Positions 43,767 to 54,724 are shown, numbered from the stretch's first letter. The stretch: 64,000 nt of DNA from Hyphomicrobiales bacterium (GCA_003135415.1 PLBP01000015.1:44999-108998), one strand, 5' to 3'. The notes: generated by a model from the sequence alone, not told the origin. Numbers and translations: made by a program.

Positions 43767-45164
43767 ATGGCGGGTGATTTTTACGGGCTCAGGAGTATCG
43801 CATTGGGCCGTCCCATGTATTTCCGTTTGCGCGCCGCGCTGATGGTCGCGGGCTGCGCGCTTGCGCTCTCGGGATGCCTCCCGGGCGGAGGCATGCTGGT
43901 CGGCGAGAAGGCGACGCGTCCTCTTTCCAACGAAATGGTCGAGACCATCGAGCGCAAGGGAATGGCGAAGGAAACGCCGATCCTCGTTCGCATCTTTAAG
44001 GAAGATTCGGAACTCGAAGTCTGGAAGCAGACGAAGGAAGGTCAGTACGACCTCCTCAAGACGTATCCCATCTGCCGCTGGTCGGGCGAGCTCGGCCCGA
44101 AGGTGAAACAGGGCGATCGTCAAGCGCCCGAGGGCTTCTACATGATCTCGCCCGGGCTGATGAATCCGAACTCGGCTTATTACCTCGCCTTCAACATGGG
44201 ATTTCCGAACGCCTTCGATAGAGCGCTTGGCCGTTCCGGCGCGAACCTGATGGTGCACGGCGATTGTTCTTCTTCCGGCTGCTACGCCATGACCGACGAC
44301 CAGATCGGCGAAATCTTCGCGCTTGCGCGCGAGTCGTTCGACGGCGGCCAGCGCGCCTTTCAGGTGCAGGCCTATCCGTTCCGCATGACGGCCACGAACA
44401 TGGCGAAGCATCGCGACAATCCGAACATGGCCTTCTGGCGCATGTTGAAGGAAGGCAACGATCATTTCGAAGTGACGCGGCAGGAGCCGAAAGTCGAAGT
44501 CTGCGACAAGCGCTACGTGTTCAATGCTATTCCCTTCGACCCCGCGCAGTCGTTCAATCCGCAACGGAGCTGCCCCGTTTACGATCAGCCGGTTGAAATC
44601 GTCGAGGCGGTGAAAGCGAAACGGGACGCCGACAACAAGGAATTTTCCGCGCTCGTTTCTCGCGGCGTCAAGACCGCGCCGGTTCTCACCTATCGCGATG
44701 GGGGGATGAATCCGGTGTTCGCCGCGAAGTTCCCGGAGCGCAATCCGCTGAACGATCAACGCGCGGTTTCGCTGCCGTCCAATCCGCAAACGGCACCGGA
44801 GGCGGCGCACCCGGATGTAACGTCCTCGACGCCGAAAGACGCGCCGATCGTTGCCGCGAAGGAGACGGTGCCGACGTCGTCGGGCGATCCGCGCAAGACG
44901 GCGAGCGCGCCCGCGCAGCCAAGCCGGCTCAGCAAGCTCGGTGCTTGGCTTGGGATTAGCCGCAAGAGCGACGATCAGAAACAGCCGGCGAATGCCGGTT
45001 CTCAGCCGAAGGTGCAGCCGGTGGCGCAGCAGCCTGCCCCGCATGATTCGCCGGCGGCCAAGGCGATCCCGGCTGCAAAACCCGCGCAGGACGCCGCTCC
45101 CGACACCGGCACCATGAAAGGTGCGACGCCCATTCTGGGCGCGGGCGGCCTTTCCTACCGTTAA
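43767..45164 (+). CDS. L,D-transpeptidase (YkuD) lipoprotein-like protein
   Basis: 465 residues. ALMVAGCALALSGCLPGGG is a signal sequence with a possible lipobox Cys, so MYFRLR at 43815 is perhaps the real start. The catalytic domain has PEGFYMISPGLMNPNS and the motif MVHGDCSSSGCYAMTDDQ with His and the Cys nucleophile (HGxx...SxGC). L,D-transpeptidases cross-link or anchor peptidoglycan peptides. The last 140 residues are Pro/Ala/Gln/Lys-rich and probably disordered. Convergent with secA, 46 bases apart. Confidence 0.88.
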   Translation: MAGDFYGLRSIALGRPMYFRLRAALMVAGCALALSGCLPGGGMLVGEKATRPLSNEMVETIERKGMAKETPILVRIFKEDSELEVWKQTKEGQYDLLKTYPICRWSGELGPKVKQGDRQAPEGFYMISPGLMNPNSAYYLAFNMGFPNAFDRALGRSGANLMVHGDCSSSGCYAMTDDQIGEIFALARESFDGGQRAFQVQAYPFRMTATNMAKHRDNPNMAFWRMLKEGNDHFEVTRQEPKVEVCDKRYVFNAIPFDPAQSFNPQRSCPVYDQPVEIVEAVKAKRDADNKEFSALVSRGVKTAPVLTYRDGGMNPVFAAKFPERNPLNDQRAVSLPSNPQTAPEAAHPDVTSSTPKDAPIVAAKETVPTSSGDPRKTASAPAQPSRLSKLGAWLGISRKSDDQKQPANAGSQPKVQPVAQQPAPHDSPAAKAIPAAKPAQDAAPDTGTMKGATPILGAGGLSYR

Positions 45165-45187
45165 AATCCGTTACGTATCGAGAAGAT

Positions 45188-45201
45188 CACCCCGCGGGGT
45201 G
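45188..45201. terminator. Possible short palindromic terminator
   Basis: CACCCCGCGGGGTG is a 14-base perfect palindrome in the 46-base gap between the convergent L,D-transpeptidase and secA genes. It has no T tract, so it is weak evidence of a shared stop for transcription. Confidence 0.3.
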
Positions 45202-45210
45202 GACGGCGCT

Positions 45211-48015
45211 TTAGCCTAGCCGGCCGTGGCAGTGCTTGTATTTCTTGCCGGAGCCGCACGGACACAGCTCGTTTCTTCCTACTTTGCCCCAGCTCGCGGG
45301 ATCGTTCGTATTGCGCGAAACCGGATTCGGCGAGCTTGCCGCCATCGCGGACTGCGTCTCGATCTGCGCGGGCGCGAGCGACAATTCGTCCTCACCGGTA
45401 AGCGGGTTAACGTGGTGCGCCTGCATGGGCGGCAATGGCTCCATCGGCGGCGGCTGGCTCATGACTTCGACGCGCATCAGCCGGGCGGAGACCGCCTCGC
45501 GCAGGCGAGTGAGCAGCGTGTCGAACAGGCTGAAGGCCTCCGACTTGTATTCGTTCAGCGGATCGCGCTGACCGTAGCCGCGGAGGCCAATGACTTGGCG
45601 CAAATGTTCGAGCATCACGAGATGCTCGCGCCACAAATGGTCGATCGTCTGTAGAAGAACCGATTTTTCGACATAGCGCATGATGTCGGCGCCGTATTTA
45701 GCGACTTTGCCGGCCATGTGCTCGTCGGCCGCGCGCGCTATGCGCTCGCGCACCTCTTCCTCGGCGATGCCTTCTTCCTTCACCCACTCGTCGATCGGCA
45801 GCTGCAAGGTGAGGACTTCCTCCACCGACTCCTTCAAGCCCTTGGCGTCCCACTGCTCGGGATAGGCGTTCTCGGGAATATGCTTACCGACGAGATCCTC
45901 GATCACCGAATAGCGCATGTCGCCGACCGTGCTCGAGACATCCGCTTCCTGCATCAGCTCGATGCGCTGCTCGAAGATGACCTTGCGCTGGTCGTTCATC
46001 ACGTCGTCGTATTTCAAGAGGTTCTTGCGGATGTCGAAGTTGCGCGCCTCGACCTTGCCTTGCGCCTTTTCGAGCGCCTTGTTGATCCATGGATGAACGA
46101 TCGCCTCGTTCTCCTTCAGGCCGAGCTTGGTCAGCATGTTGCCGAGTTGATCCGACCCGAAGATGCGCATGAGGTCGTCTTCGAGCGAAAGGAAGAAGCG
46201 CGAGCGGCCGGGATCGCCCTGGCGGCCGGAACGGCCACGCAGTTGGTTGTCGATGCGCCGCGCCTCGTGCCGCTCAGTGCCGAGCACGAACAGGCCGCCG
46301 GCGGCGAGCGCTTTATCCTTCAGCCGTGCGACCTGCGCGCGGATTTCGCCGGCGAGGCGATCGCGTTCGGCGTCCGACACGTCCTTGATTTCCTGCTTGA
46401 TCCGCATATCGGCGTTGCCGCCGAGCTGAATGTCGGTGCCGCGGCCGGCCATATTGGTGGCGATGGTGATCGCCCCGGGAATGCCGGCCTGGCCGATGAT
46501 GTAGGCTTCCTGTTCGTGGTAGCGCGCGTTCAAGACCGCGAACACCTTCGACTTCGCCGCGCCATCGTCGCCGCTATAGAGCGTGGCGAAGGCGTCGGGA
46601 TCGGAGAAATCGTGTTGCTCCCAGCCTTCCTGGCGGAGCAATTCGGCGAGGCTTTCGGACTTCTCGATCGAAACCGTGCCGACGAGCACGGGCTGGCCGC
46701 GCTCTTTACATTCTTTAATCAGCTCGATGATCGCGCGGTATTTTTCATTCGCCGTCTTGTAGACTTCATCATCTTGGTCGTCGCGCACCATCGGCCGGTT
46801 GGTCGGGATCTCGATGACTTCGAGCCGGTAGATGTCCATGAACTCGTCGGCTTCGGTGAGCGCGGTACCGGTCATGCCGGCGAGTTTTTTGTACATGCGG
46901 AAGTAATTCTGGAAGGTAATCGAGGCGAGCGTCTGGTTCTCGGGTTGGATCGCGACGTGTTCCTTCGCCTCAAGTGCCTGATGCAGGCCTTCCGAATAGC
47001 GCCGGCCCGGCATCATGCGGCCAGTGAACTCGTCGATGATGACGACCTCGTCGTTCCGCACGATGTAATCGCGGTCGCGCTGGAACAGCTTGTGCGCGCG
47101 GAGCGCCTGATTGACGTGGTGGACGACCGAGACGTTTTCGATGTCGTAGAGATGATCCGACTTCAGGAGCTCGGCATTGCGCAGCGCCTGCTCCATCCTT
47201 TCCATGCCGACCTCGGTCATGGCCACCGAGCGCTGCTTCTCGTCGACCTCGTAATCGGACTTGTCGAGCGGCGGCACGAAGGCGTCGATGTTGTTGTAGA
47301 AGTCGGAGCGGTCGTCGAGCGGGCCCGAAATGATGAGCGGCGTCCGCGCTTCGTCGACCAGGATCGAATCGACTTCGTCGACGATGGCGTAGGAATGTCC
47401 ACGCTGCACCATCTGCGACAGCTCGTACTTCATGTTGTCGCGGAGATAATCGAAGCCGAGTTCGTTGTTGGTGCCGTAGGTGACGTCGCAGGCGTAGGCC
47501 TCGCGCCGCTGATCGTCGTCGATGCCGTGGACGATGACGCCGACTTTGAGGCCGAGGAATTGGTAAATCTGTCCCATCCACTCGGAGTCGCGGCGGGCGA
47601 GGTAGTCGTTGACGGTGACGACATGCACGCCCTGGCCTGCGAGCGCGTTCAGGTAAACAGGCAGTGTCGCGACCAGCGTCTTGCCTTCGCCGGTCTTCAT
47701 TTCGGCGATCGCGCCTTCGTGCAGCACCATGCCGCCGAGCAGCTGCATGTCGAAATGGCGCTGGCCGAGGGTGCGCTTTCCGGCTTCGCGGACGGTCGCG
47801 AAGGCGGGAACGAGAAGATCGTCGAGGGAGGTGCCGGCGGCGATCTGCCGGCGGAATTCCTCGGTGCGCCCGCGCAATTCCTCGTCGCTGAGCTTCTCGA
47901 TCTCGGGCTCGAGCGCATTGATCGCGTCGACCAAGGGATAATAAGGCTTTAGGCGCCGGTCATTGGCCGAGCCGAAGAATTTACGGGCGAGCGCGCCGAT
48001 CATACCGAGGTCCAA
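45211..48015 (-). CDS. secA: Protein translocase ATPase SecA
   Basis: 934 residues. The start has [20 protein letters not shown], Walker [14 protein letters not shown] at about 107-119, then [28 protein letters not shown], and motif VI-like [18 protein letters not shown]. The C-terminal 15 residues [14 protein letters not shown] are the zinc-binding SecB site. SecA drives preprotein export through SecYEG. It is followed by a divergent parvulin gene across a 167-base gap. Complete, with no unusual insertions. Confidence 0.98.
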   Translation of the reverse strand: MDLGMIGALARKFFGSANDRRLKPYYPLVDAINALEPEIEKLSDEELRGRTEEFRRQIAAGTSLDDLLVPAFATVREAGKRTLGQRHFDMQLLGGMVLHEGAIAEMKTGEGKTLVATLPVYLNALAGQGVHVVTVNDYLARRDSEWMGQIYQFLGLKVGVIVHGIDDDQRREAYACDVTYGTNNELGFDYLRDNMKYELSQMVQRGHSYAIVDEVDSILVDEARTPLIISGPLDDRSDFYNNIDAFVPPLDKSDYEVDEKQRSVAMTEVGMERMEQALRNAELLKSDHLYDIENVSVVHHVNQALRAHKLFQRDRDYIVRNDEVVIIDEFTGRMMPGRRYSEGLHQALEAKEHVAIQPENQTLASITFQNYFRMYKKLAGMTGTALTEADEFMDIYRLEVIEIPTNRPMVRDDQDDEVYKTANEKYRAIIELIKECKERGQPVLVGTVSIEKSESLAELLRQEGWEQHDFSDPDAFATLYSGDDGAAKSKVFAVLNARYHEQEAYIIGQAGIPGAITIATNMAGRGTDIQLGGNADMRIKQEIKDVSDAERDRLAGEIRAQVARLKDKALAAGGLFVLGTERHEARRIDNQLRGRSGRQGDPGRSRFFLSLEDDLMRIFGSDQLGNMLTKLGLKENEAIVHPWINKALEKAQGKVEARNFDIRKNLLKYDDVMNDQRKVIFEQRIELMQEADVSSTVGDMRYSVIEDLVGKHIPENAYPEQWDAKGLKESVEEVLTLQLPIDEWVKEEGIAEEEVRERIARAADEHMAGKVAKYGADIMRYVEKSVLLQTIDHLWREHLVMLEHLRQVIGLRGYGQRDPLNEYKSEAFSLFDTLLTRLREAVSARLMRVEVMSQPPPMEPLPPMQAHHVNPLTGEDELSLAPAQIETQSAMAASSPNPVSRNTNDPASWGKVGRNELCPCGSGKKYKHCHGRLG

Positions 48016-48182
48016 GTCGCGCGGGTTTCGGAGAAGTTGGCGGAGAGATATGGACCGCTCTAGGCCTTGTCAATGTAGCCGATTTCTGATGAATGCAGCC
48101 GATTCTGAATGGCCTTGCTTCGGACACAGGCTTGCGCCACTTTTCGGCCGCGCCAAACCGGCGTTCATCCAGGGATTTTGCT

Positions 48183-49016
48183 ATGCTCTTTCGCCGATTG
48201 CCGCTACTTGCGATTGCCGCTTCTTTTATTGCCGCGACCCCGCAGCTTGCCTTCGCCGAGGCCGCCAATGATCCGGTGCTCGCGCGCGTCGACGGGGTGG
48301 AAATTCACCAAAGCGACCTCGCCATGGCCGAGGCCGATATTGGCGGCAGCCTTCCGCCGGTGCAAGGCGACCAGCGGCGCGACGCGTTGCTCTCCTATCT
48401 CATCGACATCAACGTGCTCTCGCGCGCGGCAGAGGCAAAGAAGATCGATCAGGCGCCGGCATTCCCGCTAAAGATGGCCTTCGCGCGCAAGAAAGTGCTG
48501 GTCGAAGCTTTGCTCGAACAGGAATCGAAGTCGTCCATCAGCGATAAAGACATCAAGAAATTCTATGACGAGAATTTGAAGCCGCAGAACGAGGTGCACG
48601 CGCGCCACATCCTGGTCGAGACCGATGCGCAGGCGAAGGACGTGGTCGCCAAGCTCAAAGGCGGGGCGGATTTCGCGCAGCTTGCGAAGGAAGTGTCGAA
48701 AGACCCCGGCTCCGACGGCGGCGATCTCGGCTACATCACCAAGGACCAGGTCGTTCCCGAATTCGGCGAGGCCGCCTTCAAGCTCGAAAAGGGCAAGATT
48801 TCCAATCCAGTGAAGAGCCAGTTCGGGTGGCACGTCATCAAGGTCGAGGACAAGCGCGAGCGCAAGCCGCCTGCCTTCGATACGGTGAAGGATCGCATCA
48901 AGGTCGTGCTGGTGCAGAAGGCGAACGAGGACCTCGTCACCAAGGCGCGTCAAGGCGCCAAGATCGAGCGTCTGACCGAGAGCACCCCGCCGGCCGCCGG
49001 CGATAAAAAACAGTAA
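48183..49016 (+). CDS. Exported parvulin-type peptidyl-prolyl isomerase
   Basis: 277 residues. Signal peptide [20 protein letters not shown], then a SurA-like N-terminal region and the parvulin domain: [58 protein letters not shown] and [11 protein letters not shown]. It probably helps to fold outer-membrane or periplasmic proteins, in line with the neighbouring secA. The tail [11 protein letters not shown] is disordered. The next gene, argJ, starts seven bases on. Confidence 0.93.
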   Translation: MLFRRLPLLAIAASFIAATPQLAFAEAANDPVLARVDGVEIHQSDLAMAEADIGGSLPPVQGDQRRDALLSYLIDINVLSRAAEAKKIDQAPAFPLKMAFARKKVLVEALLEQESKSSISDKDIKKFYDENLKPQNEVHARHILVETDAQAKDVVAKLKGGADFAQLAKEVSKDPGSDGGDLGYITKDQVVPEFGEAAFKLEKGKISNPVKSQFGWHVIKVEDKRERKPPAFDTVKDRIKVVLVQKANEDLVTKARQGAKIERLTESTPPAAGDKKQ

Positions 49017-49023
49017 TCCTTTC

Positions 49024-50262
49024 GTGGGGACGGTTTCGCCGCTCGCACCCGCCGCGGTTCCGGGCCTGCCGCCGCTTGCCGGCGTGAGGTTAGCCACCGC
49101 CGCAGCCGGCATTCGCTATGCCGGCCGCACCGATGTGCTGCTCGCGCTTTTCGATCCTGGCACCAGCGTCGCGGGGGTGCTGACGCGCTCGAAATGTCCA
49201 TCGGCGCCGGTCGAATGGTGCCGCGAAAAATTGAAAGCGGGGAAGGCCCGCGCGCTCGTCGTCAATTCGGGCAATGCCAATGCCTTCACCGGAAAGAACG
49301 GGCGCGAGGCGACGAGATTCACCGCGGCCCTCGCGGCACGGGCGTCGCAGTGCAAGCCAGGCGAGGTTTTTCTCGCCTCGACCGGCGTGATCGGCGAGCC
49401 GCTCAAGGCCACGCAATTCGACGGCGTGATGGACGGCCTTGTCGCCGCCGCCAAGCCCGGAGCGTGGTTGGAAGCCGCGCAGGCGATCATGACTACCGAC
49501 ACATTCCCGAAGCTCGCCACGGCAAGTGCGAAGCTTGGCAAGGCGACGGTGCGCATCAACGGCTTCGCCAAGGGCGCCGGCATGATCGCCCCCGACATGG
49601 CCACGATGCTTGCCTTCGTCTTTACCGACGCCCCCATCAGCGCGTCCGCGTTGCGCGCGCTGTTGAAAAGCGAAGTCGACGATACGTTCAACGCGGTCAC
49701 GATCGACGGCGACACTTCGACTTCGGATACGCTGCTTCTGTTCGCGACCGGAGCCGCGGCAAAATCGGGCGCCCCAAGGATTTCAAGCGCGAGCGACGGG
49801 CGGCTCAAGGATTTTCGCCGGGCGCTGCACGGTGTGCTGGCCGATCTCTCCGAGCAGATCGCGCGCGACGGCGAAGGTGCCCGCAAGCTCGTGCGGATTA
49901 CGGTCAAGGGTGCCGTTTCCAAAAAATCCGCGCGTCGCGTCGCGCTTTCGATCGCGAATTCTCCGCTGGTAAAAACCGCGATCGCGGGCGAAGACGCGAA
50001 TTGGGGCCGGGTCGTCATGGCGGTCGGCAAGGCGGGCGAGCCCGCCGAGCGCGACAGGCTCGCGATCTGGTTCGGCGATATTCGTGTCGCGGCCAAGGGC
50101 GCGCGCGATCCCGCCTATGACGAGGCCGAAGTGTCCGCCTACATGAAAGGCCATGTGATCGATCTCACGGTCGATCTCGGCCTCGGGCGCGGCACCGACC
50201 GCGTGCTCACTTGCGATCTCACCAAGGAATATGTCGCCATCAACGGCGATTACCGGAGCTGA
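49024..50262 (+). CDS. argJ: Bifunctional ornithine acetyltransferase / N-acetylglutamate synthase ArgJ
   Basis: 412 residues from a GTG. The self-cleavage site [12 protein letters not shown] has the nucleophilic Thr at 194, which splits the chain in two subunits. [23 protein letters not shown]-type [14 protein letters not shown] and [16 protein letters not shown] are family blocks. It recycles the acetyl group from N-acetylornithine to glutamate in arginine synthesis. It lies in an operon after the parvulin gene, as in other Hyphomicrobiales. Confidence 0.96.
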   Translation: MGTVSPLAPAAVPGLPPLAGVRLATAAAGIRYAGRTDVLLALFDPGTSVAGVLTRSKCPSAPVEWCREKLKAGKARALVVNSGNANAFTGKNGREATRFTAALAARASQCKPGEVFLASTGVIGEPLKATQFDGVMDGLVAAAKPGAWLEAAQAIMTTDTFPKLATASAKLGKATVRINGFAKGAGMIAPDMATMLAFVFTDAPISASALRALLKSEVDDTFNAVTIDGDTSTSDTLLLFATGAAAKSGAPRISSASDGRLKDFRRALHGVLADLSEQIARDGEGARKLVRITVKGAVSKKSARRVALSIANSPLVKTAIAGEDANWGRVVMAVGKAGEPAERDRLAIWFGDIRVAAKGARDPAYDEAEVSAYMKGHVIDLTVDLGLGRGTDRVLTCDLTKEYVAINGDYRS

Positions 50263-50286
50263 GCCGGTGCGCCGAGAGTTTCGCCC

Positions 50287-50700
50287 GTGAAGCTCGTGCT
50301 CGTCGCCGCCTGCGCGTTGATCGATTCCGACGGACGCGTGTTGCTCACCCGCCGTCCGGCCGGCAAGCCGATGGAAGGCCTGTGGGAGTTTCCGGGCGGC
50401 AAGATGGAACGAGGCGAGCGGCCCGAGGACACGCTGATTCGAGAGCTCGGGGAAGAGCTCGGCATCGCCGTGAGTGAGGATTGTCTCGCGCCGCTAACCT
50501 TCGCCAGTCACGCCTACGAGGAATTCCACCTTCTGATGCCGCTCTATGTCTGCCGGCGCTGGCAGGGGATCGTGGAGGCGAGGGAAGCGCAGGAAATCGC
50601 CTGGGTGCGGCCGTCGCAACTAAAGAATTATCCGATGCCGCCCGCGGACAAGCCGCTGATCCCGTACATTGTCGAGCTGGTCGCAACGCCAGCAAGATGA
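50287..50700 (+). CDS. mutT: MutT-type nucleoside triphosphate pyrophosphohydrolase
   Basis: 137 residues. The Nudix box is GGKMERGERPEDTLIRELGE plus ELG at about 36-58, with the REUxEExGU residues. It probably hydrolyses 8-oxo-dGTP to prevent A-to-C mutation. VAACALIDSDGRVLLTRRPA opens the fold. It follows argJ by 24 bases and ends close to a convergent methyltransferase gene. Confidence 0.9.
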   Translation: MKLVLVAACALIDSDGRVLLTRRPAGKPMEGLWEFPGGKMERGERPEDTLIRELGEELGIAVSEDCLAPLTFASHAYEEFHLLMPLYVCRRWQGIVEAREAQEIAWVRPSQLKNYPMPPADKPLIPYIVELVATPAR

Positions 50701-50730
50701 AAGTCGAGCAGGGCCGAGGCGCGGTACTCC

Positions 50731-51651
50731 TTAGCGCGGCCGGCGTCCGGTTTTTTCGCCAGCGGACTGCTCGCGCGTGCCGAGCGCGTCGGCAAGCCGC
50801 ATTTTAGCCGAGCCCGGTTTCAACGGCTTCTGCTGACTCTCGTGCGGCGCCCAGGCCGAAAGCCACATCACATCGAAGGTGGCGCGGAGACGCCCGTCCG
50901 GATCGGCGAAGCGCTCGGCGTAAATTTCTTCCGCGCGGGCAAGAACCGCGCGTCTCAATGGTTTGTGGCTACGCTCGGCGAGCGCGTTGGCCGCACCCAT
51001 GCGCCGCAAATCGCGCAACAGCGCGCGCGCGTTTCGGTAGCGCACGGTCATGCGCTCGACATCCGTCACCGGCAGCGCGAAGCCCGCGCGCTGCAGGAGA
51101 GAGCCGAGCGTGCGCACGTCAATGAATGGCGAGACGCGTGGGCTCGCGCCCCCCGCCATCTCGGATTCGGCGATAGCGAGGCTTTCCCGTAATTCACCGA
51201 GCGTTTCGCCGCCGATCAAGGCGGCGAGGAAAAGCCCGTCGGGTTTCAGCGCGCGACGAACCTGCGCAAACGTGCCGGGCAGGTCGTTCACCCACTGCAG
51301 CGATAAAGCCGATACGACGAGATCAAGCGTCTCGTCCCCGAACGGTAGCGCCTCCTCGTCGGCGGCAACGCGCGGTAAGCGAGCGACACGAAAGCCCACG
51401 AGCGGCTCGCTAACAATGACGCAGTCGATCTGGCCGCTTTGTTGAAGTGCCGCCGCGAGCGCATCGCCCGGCGTGCCGAGATCGAGCGCGAGCGCGAAGC
51501 GCCGTTTCACCGCAGAAAGGCGCTCGACCAACTCCCCCGCCGTCGCATCTAAGAGAAATGTTTCCGCCCCCTCTCGCAGCGCCCGGATGCGGCGGGTAAG
51601 CACGAGTTTGCGGTCGAACAGGCGGGGGGCGGCCATGGTGGTGACGATCAT
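50731..51651 (-). CDS. SAM-dependent methyltransferase, BioC-like / NDUFAF5-like
   Basis: 306 residues. LFDRKLVLTRRIRALREG at the start, ALDLGTPGDALAAAL as motif I, FGDETLDLVVSALSLQWVNDLPG as motifs II/III. This arrangement is that of the mitochondrial NDUFAF5 and alphaproteobacterial 'BioC' proteins, which hydroxylate or methylate a complex I subunit or malonyl-ACP, so the substrate is uncertain. The C-terminal 60 residues are basic. It is divergent from comF by 24 bases. Confidence 0.85.
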   Translation of the reverse strand: MIVTTMAAPRLFDRKLVLTRRIRALREGAETFLLDATAGELVERLSAVKRRFALALDLGTPGDALAAALQQSGQIDCVIVSEPLVGFRVARLPRVAADEEALPFGDETLDLVVSALSLQWVNDLPGTFAQVRRALKPDGLFLAALIGGETLGELRESLAIAESEMAGGASPRVSPFIDVRTLGSLLQRAGFALPVTDVERMTVRYRNARALLRDLRRMGAANALAERSHKPLRRAVLARAEEIYAERFADPDGRLRATFDVMWLSAWAPHESQQKPLKPGSAKMRLADALGTREQSAGEKTGRRPR

Positions 51652-51675
51652 GGACGGAGCGCGTACTCTCTACAA

Positions 51676-52461
51676 ATGACCATCGCCGAGACCGAAGCCG
51701 AAACGCCGGGTCCGCGCCGTTCGATCGGGAGCCTGTTCGGAAAGCTCGGCCGTTTCGTTGTCGATGTCATTTTGCCACCGACCTGTCTCGCCTGCCGGAC
51801 GCCGGTGGGCGAAGGAGGCGGCCTTTGTCCGCAATGCTGGATCGGTGCGGGGTTTATCGAGCGGCCCTATTGCGAACGGCTCGGCACGCCGTTTCCGAGC
51901 GATTATGGCGGCTCATTGATTTCGCCCGCGGCGTTGGCTGAACCGCCGGCCTATGGGAGGGCGCGCGCGGTTGCGCGCTATGGCGACGTCGTTCGCGACC
52001 TTATGCATATGCTCAAATATGGTGACCGGCTCGATCTCGTGCATGCGTTCGCGCGCTGGATGACACGGGCGGGTGCCGAGCTTCTCGCCGACGCCGATGT
52101 GCTGATGCCGGTGCCGCTCCACTGGACGCGGCTCTGGCAGCGACGGTTCAATCAATCGTCCGCGCTCGCTCGTGCCGTATCCAAATTTTCCGGCGTGCCG
52201 GCCACCGATCATCTGCTCTCGCGTGCGCGGGCGACGCCGCCGCAATTCGGTCTTGCGCGCAAGGAACGCACCCGCAACGTGCAAGGCGCCTTCGAAGTGC
52301 CGAAGGCGTCTCGTGTCGAAGTGAAGGGCAAAAAGCTCGTACTCGTTGACGATATTTTGACCACGGGCGCCACGGTCGACGCTTGCACCAAGGCTCTTTT
52401 GCGGGCGGGGGCGGCGCGCGTCGATGTCTTAGTGCTGGCACGGGTTGTCGATCAGGCTTGA
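51676..52461 (+). CDS. ComF family phosphoribosyltransferase-like protein
   Basis: 261 residues. A zinc-ribbon-like CLACRTPVGEGGGLCPQC at about 37-54 is followed by the PRTase core: LMPVPLHWTRLWQRRFNQS and LVDDILTTGATVDACTKAL, with the phosphoribosyl-binding loop. ComF acts in DNA uptake/recombination in competent species; in alphaproteobacteria the role is unclear. It precedes a nitrilase-like gene by 38 bases. Confidence 0.9.
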   Translation: MTIAETEAETPGPRRSIGSLFGKLGRFVVDVILPPTCLACRTPVGEGGGLCPQCWIGAGFIERPYCERLGTPFPSDYGGSLISPAALAEPPAYGRARAVARYGDVVRDLMHMLKYGDRLDLVHAFARWMTRAGAELLADADVLMPVPLHWTRLWQRRFNQSSALARAVSKFSGVPATDHLLSRARATPPQFGLARKERTRNVQGAFEVPKASRVEVKGKKLVLVDDILTTGATVDACTKALLRAGAARVDVLVLARVVDQA

Positions 52462-52499
52462 TCGACCCTATGATGCGACCAGCATTCGAGGGAAAGCCC

Positions 52500-53372
52500 A
52501 TGGCGTCCTCCAGGACATTTCGTGCCGGCCTGATCCAGCTCCGCGCTAGCCGCTCGGTCGAGGCGAATATCGACGCCGCAGCGAAACTCGTGCGCGAGGC
52601 GAAGACGAGTGGCGCCGACTATGTGCAGACGCCCGAGATGACGAATCTCATGGAGCGGAACCGCAAGGCGCTCTTCGCCACCATCGTCGAGGAAGAACGC
52701 GATCCCGCGCTCGCCGCTTTCCGCGAGCTCGCGCGCGAACTGAAGATCTTCTTCCATATCGGCTCGCTCGCGGTGAAGGCGACATCCGAAAAGGCCGCGA
52801 ACCGCGGCCTGCTCATCGATCCGCAAGGCGAGATCACCGCGCGCTACGACAAGATCCATCTTTTCGACGTCGAACTTGCGGACGGCGAGAACTATCGCGA
52901 GTCGAACACTTATCGTCCCGGCGACACCGCGATGCTCGCCGATCTTCCGTGGGGGCGGCTGGGCCTCAGCGTTTGCTACGATTTGCGGTTTCCCGCGCTC
53001 TATCGCGCGCTAGCGGAAGCGGGCGCCGATTTCATCGCCATTCCTTCCGCCTTCACGAAGCAGACCGGTGAAGCGCACTGGCATGTCTTGATGCGCGCGC
53101 GCGCGATCGAAACAGGCTCGTTCGTGCTCGCCGCGGCGCAGGGAGGCGTCCATGAAAATGGCCGCAATACATTCGGCCATAGTCTCGTGGTCGACCCTTG
53201 GGGGCGCGTGATCGCCGAAGGTGGCGTTGAGCCCGGCGTCATCATGGCTGAAATTGATCCTGCACTTGTTGCCGAGGCACGTGGACGCATCCCCTCGTTG
53301 CAGCACGGCCGGCGGTTCGAGGTGGCACCCGTCGAAAAGCCGCGGCTGCATCTCGTCGGCAAAGCATCTTGA
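52500..53372 (+). CDS. Carbon-nitrogen hydrolase (nitrilase superfamily, omega-amidase-like)
   Basis: 290 residues with the Glu-Lys-Cys triad at E46 (QTPEM), K118 (RYDKIHLF) and C159 (SVCYDLRFP). Nit1-type sequence suggests deaminated glutathione amidase activity. It is part of an operon with comF and the DUF1178 gene, whose start overlaps its stop by four bases. Some Hyphomicrobiales have a glutaredoxin gene (grxC) between comF and this gene, but it is absent here. Confidence 0.92.
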   Translation: MASSRTFRAGLIQLRASRSVEANIDAAAKLVREAKTSGADYVQTPEMTNLMERNRKALFATIVEEERDPALAAFRELARELKIFFHIGSLAVKATSEKAANRGLLIDPQGEITARYDKIHLFDVELADGENYRESNTYRPGDTAMLADLPWGRLGLSVCYDLRFPALYRALAEAGADFIAIPSAFTKQTGEAHWHVLMRARAIETGSFVLAAAQGGVHENGRNTFGHSLVVDPWGRVIAEGGVEPGVIMAEIDPALVAEARGRIPSLQHGRRFEVAPVEKPRLHLVGKAS

Positions 53373-53818
53373 TCCGCTACAGCCTCGTTTGCGCCGCCGG
53401 CCATGAGTTCGAAAGCTGGTTTTCGAATTCGAAAGCCTGCGACACGCAGATGAAACGCAAACTTGTCGCCTGTCCGGTTTGCGATTCGACCAAGGTCGAA
53501 AAGGCAATCATGGCGCCGTCGCTTATTTCTTCGACGCGTAAGCCAGATCAGGCGCCGGATGCCGGGCGTCAGCCGGCGGTGCTTCTCTCTGACAAAGATC
53601 GCGAGACGCGGGCCATGCTGAAATCCTTGCGCGAGCATGTGAAGCAGAATGCCGAGCATGTCGGCGGACAATTTCCCAAGCTTGCGCGCGAAATGCATTA
53701 CGGCGAAACCGAGAAGCGCTCGATCTACGGCGACGCTAAACCAGAAGAAGTACGTTCGCTCATCGAGGAAGGTGTGGAAGTGCAGCCGCTGCCGATCCTG
53801 CCGGAAGACCGGAACTGA
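53369..53818 (+). CDS. DUF1178 family protein
   Basis: 149 residues from a TTG overlapping the preceding stop. MIRYSLVCAAGHEFESWF has the first Cys, with CPVCDSTKVEKAIMAPSL carrying a CxxC, giving a possible zinc ribbon. Helical middle part MLKSLREHVKQNAEHVGGQF and ending VRSLIEEGVEVQPLPILPED are conserved in the family. Function is not known. Confidence 0.9.
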   Translation: MIRYSLVCAAGHEFESWFSNSKACDTQMKRKLVACPVCDSTKVEKAIMAPSLISSTRKPDQAPDAGRQPAVLLSDKDRETRAMLKSLREHVKQNAEHVGGQFPKLAREMHYGETEKRSIYGDAKPEEVRSLIEEGVEVQPLPILPEDRN

Positions 53819-53827
53819 ACAGCCGCC

Positions 53828-54724
53828 TCAGTGCGTCCATAGTAGAAACGCGATTCCCGCCACCACGAGCGCGATTCCGATGATTTCCCGCGGGGTGCTT
53901 TTCTGGTCGAAAAGCCGGCGCGAGATGATTTGCGCGAACAGCACTTCGATCAGCGCGAGCGTACGCACATTGGCCGCGGTCGTCAGCGCGAAGGCGAGAA
54001 ACCAGAACTGCGATCCGGCAGCCCCCATGAAACCCGCGAACAGCGACGGCCGCCATTCGCGGATAATCGCGAATAGGCTCTTGCGATCGAACAGCGCGAG
54101 ATAGACGGAAAGCAGTGCGGTCTGGATCATAAGCCCGATCGCGAGCGAGAACGTCGCGGCCATCACGAAAGATGGCGCCTCAAGCGATAGAATCGCGCCG
54201 CGAAAGCCGACGGCGGAAATACCGAATAGGGCAGCCGCACCGATCCCGAACAAGAGGGGTCGGATCGACGCGGAAGCCGCGCCCTTCGCCCACGACATCA
54301 TCATCACGCCGATCGTCGCGACGAAGATCGCGAGCACGGTGTGCGCGTTCAGCCGGTCGCCGAGAAAGACGAAGCCGAACATCGCGACGAGCACGGGCTC
54401 GGTCTTGAGATAGGCGGTCGTGACCACAAAAGAGCGCTCGTTCATCGCCAAGAGCATCAGCGCCGTTCCGCTGATTTGCGTCACCGCGCCGAGCGTATCC
54501 CAGGCGAGAAAAGCGGGGTTTGGGGCGGGCAGCGGTTTTCCGAGCCAATAGGCGACGCCGGCGAGAAACAGAATTCCGAAAGGGAGGCCGAAGAGAAACC
54601 GCACGAGTGTCGCGCCGACGGTGCCGACGATGCGCGTGAGCTCGCGCTGCATGGCGTTCCGCGCCGTCTGCCCGATCGAGGCGATGACGGTGAAGACCGC
54701 CCAGAGCCAGCCCGCCGCGATCAT
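53828..54724 (-). CDS. DMT superfamily EamA-type transporter
   Basis: 298 residues with ten predicted hydrophobic segments in two EamA repeats, starting WLWAVFTVIASIGQTARNAMQ, and EVLFAQIISRRLFDQKSTPREI near the end. These are drug/metabolite exporters of unknown substrate. It converges with the DUF1178 gene, nine bases away, and reads in the same direction as ubiG, 30 bases upstream. Confidence 0.9.
   Translation of the reverse strand: MIAAGWLWAVFTVIASIGQTARNAMQRELTRIVGTVGATLVRFLFGLPFGILFLAGVAYWLGKPLPAPNPAFLAWDTLGAVTQISGTALMLLAMNERSFVVTTAYLKTEPVLVAMFGFVFLGDRLNAHTVLAIFVATIGVMMMSWAKGAASASIRPLLFGIGAAALFGISAVGFRGAILSLEAPSFVMAATFSLAIGLMIQTALLSVYLALFDRKSLFAIIREWRPSLFAGFMGAAGSQFWFLAFALTTAANVRTLALIEVLFAQIISRRLFDQKSTPREIIGIALVVAGIAFLLWTH

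Noticed and set aside
43761..45044. 427-codon ORF on the minus strand
   Set aside because: Antisense to the L,D-transpeptidase with its HGDCSSSGC motif.
45718..47952. 744-codon ORF on the plus strand
   Set aside because: It lies exactly opposite secA, which has all SecA motifs; GC-rich third positions make long antisense frames.
52440..52500. Absence of grxC between comF and the nitrilase gene
   Set aside because: The gene may lie elsewhere in the genome; the gap alone is not evidence of loss.
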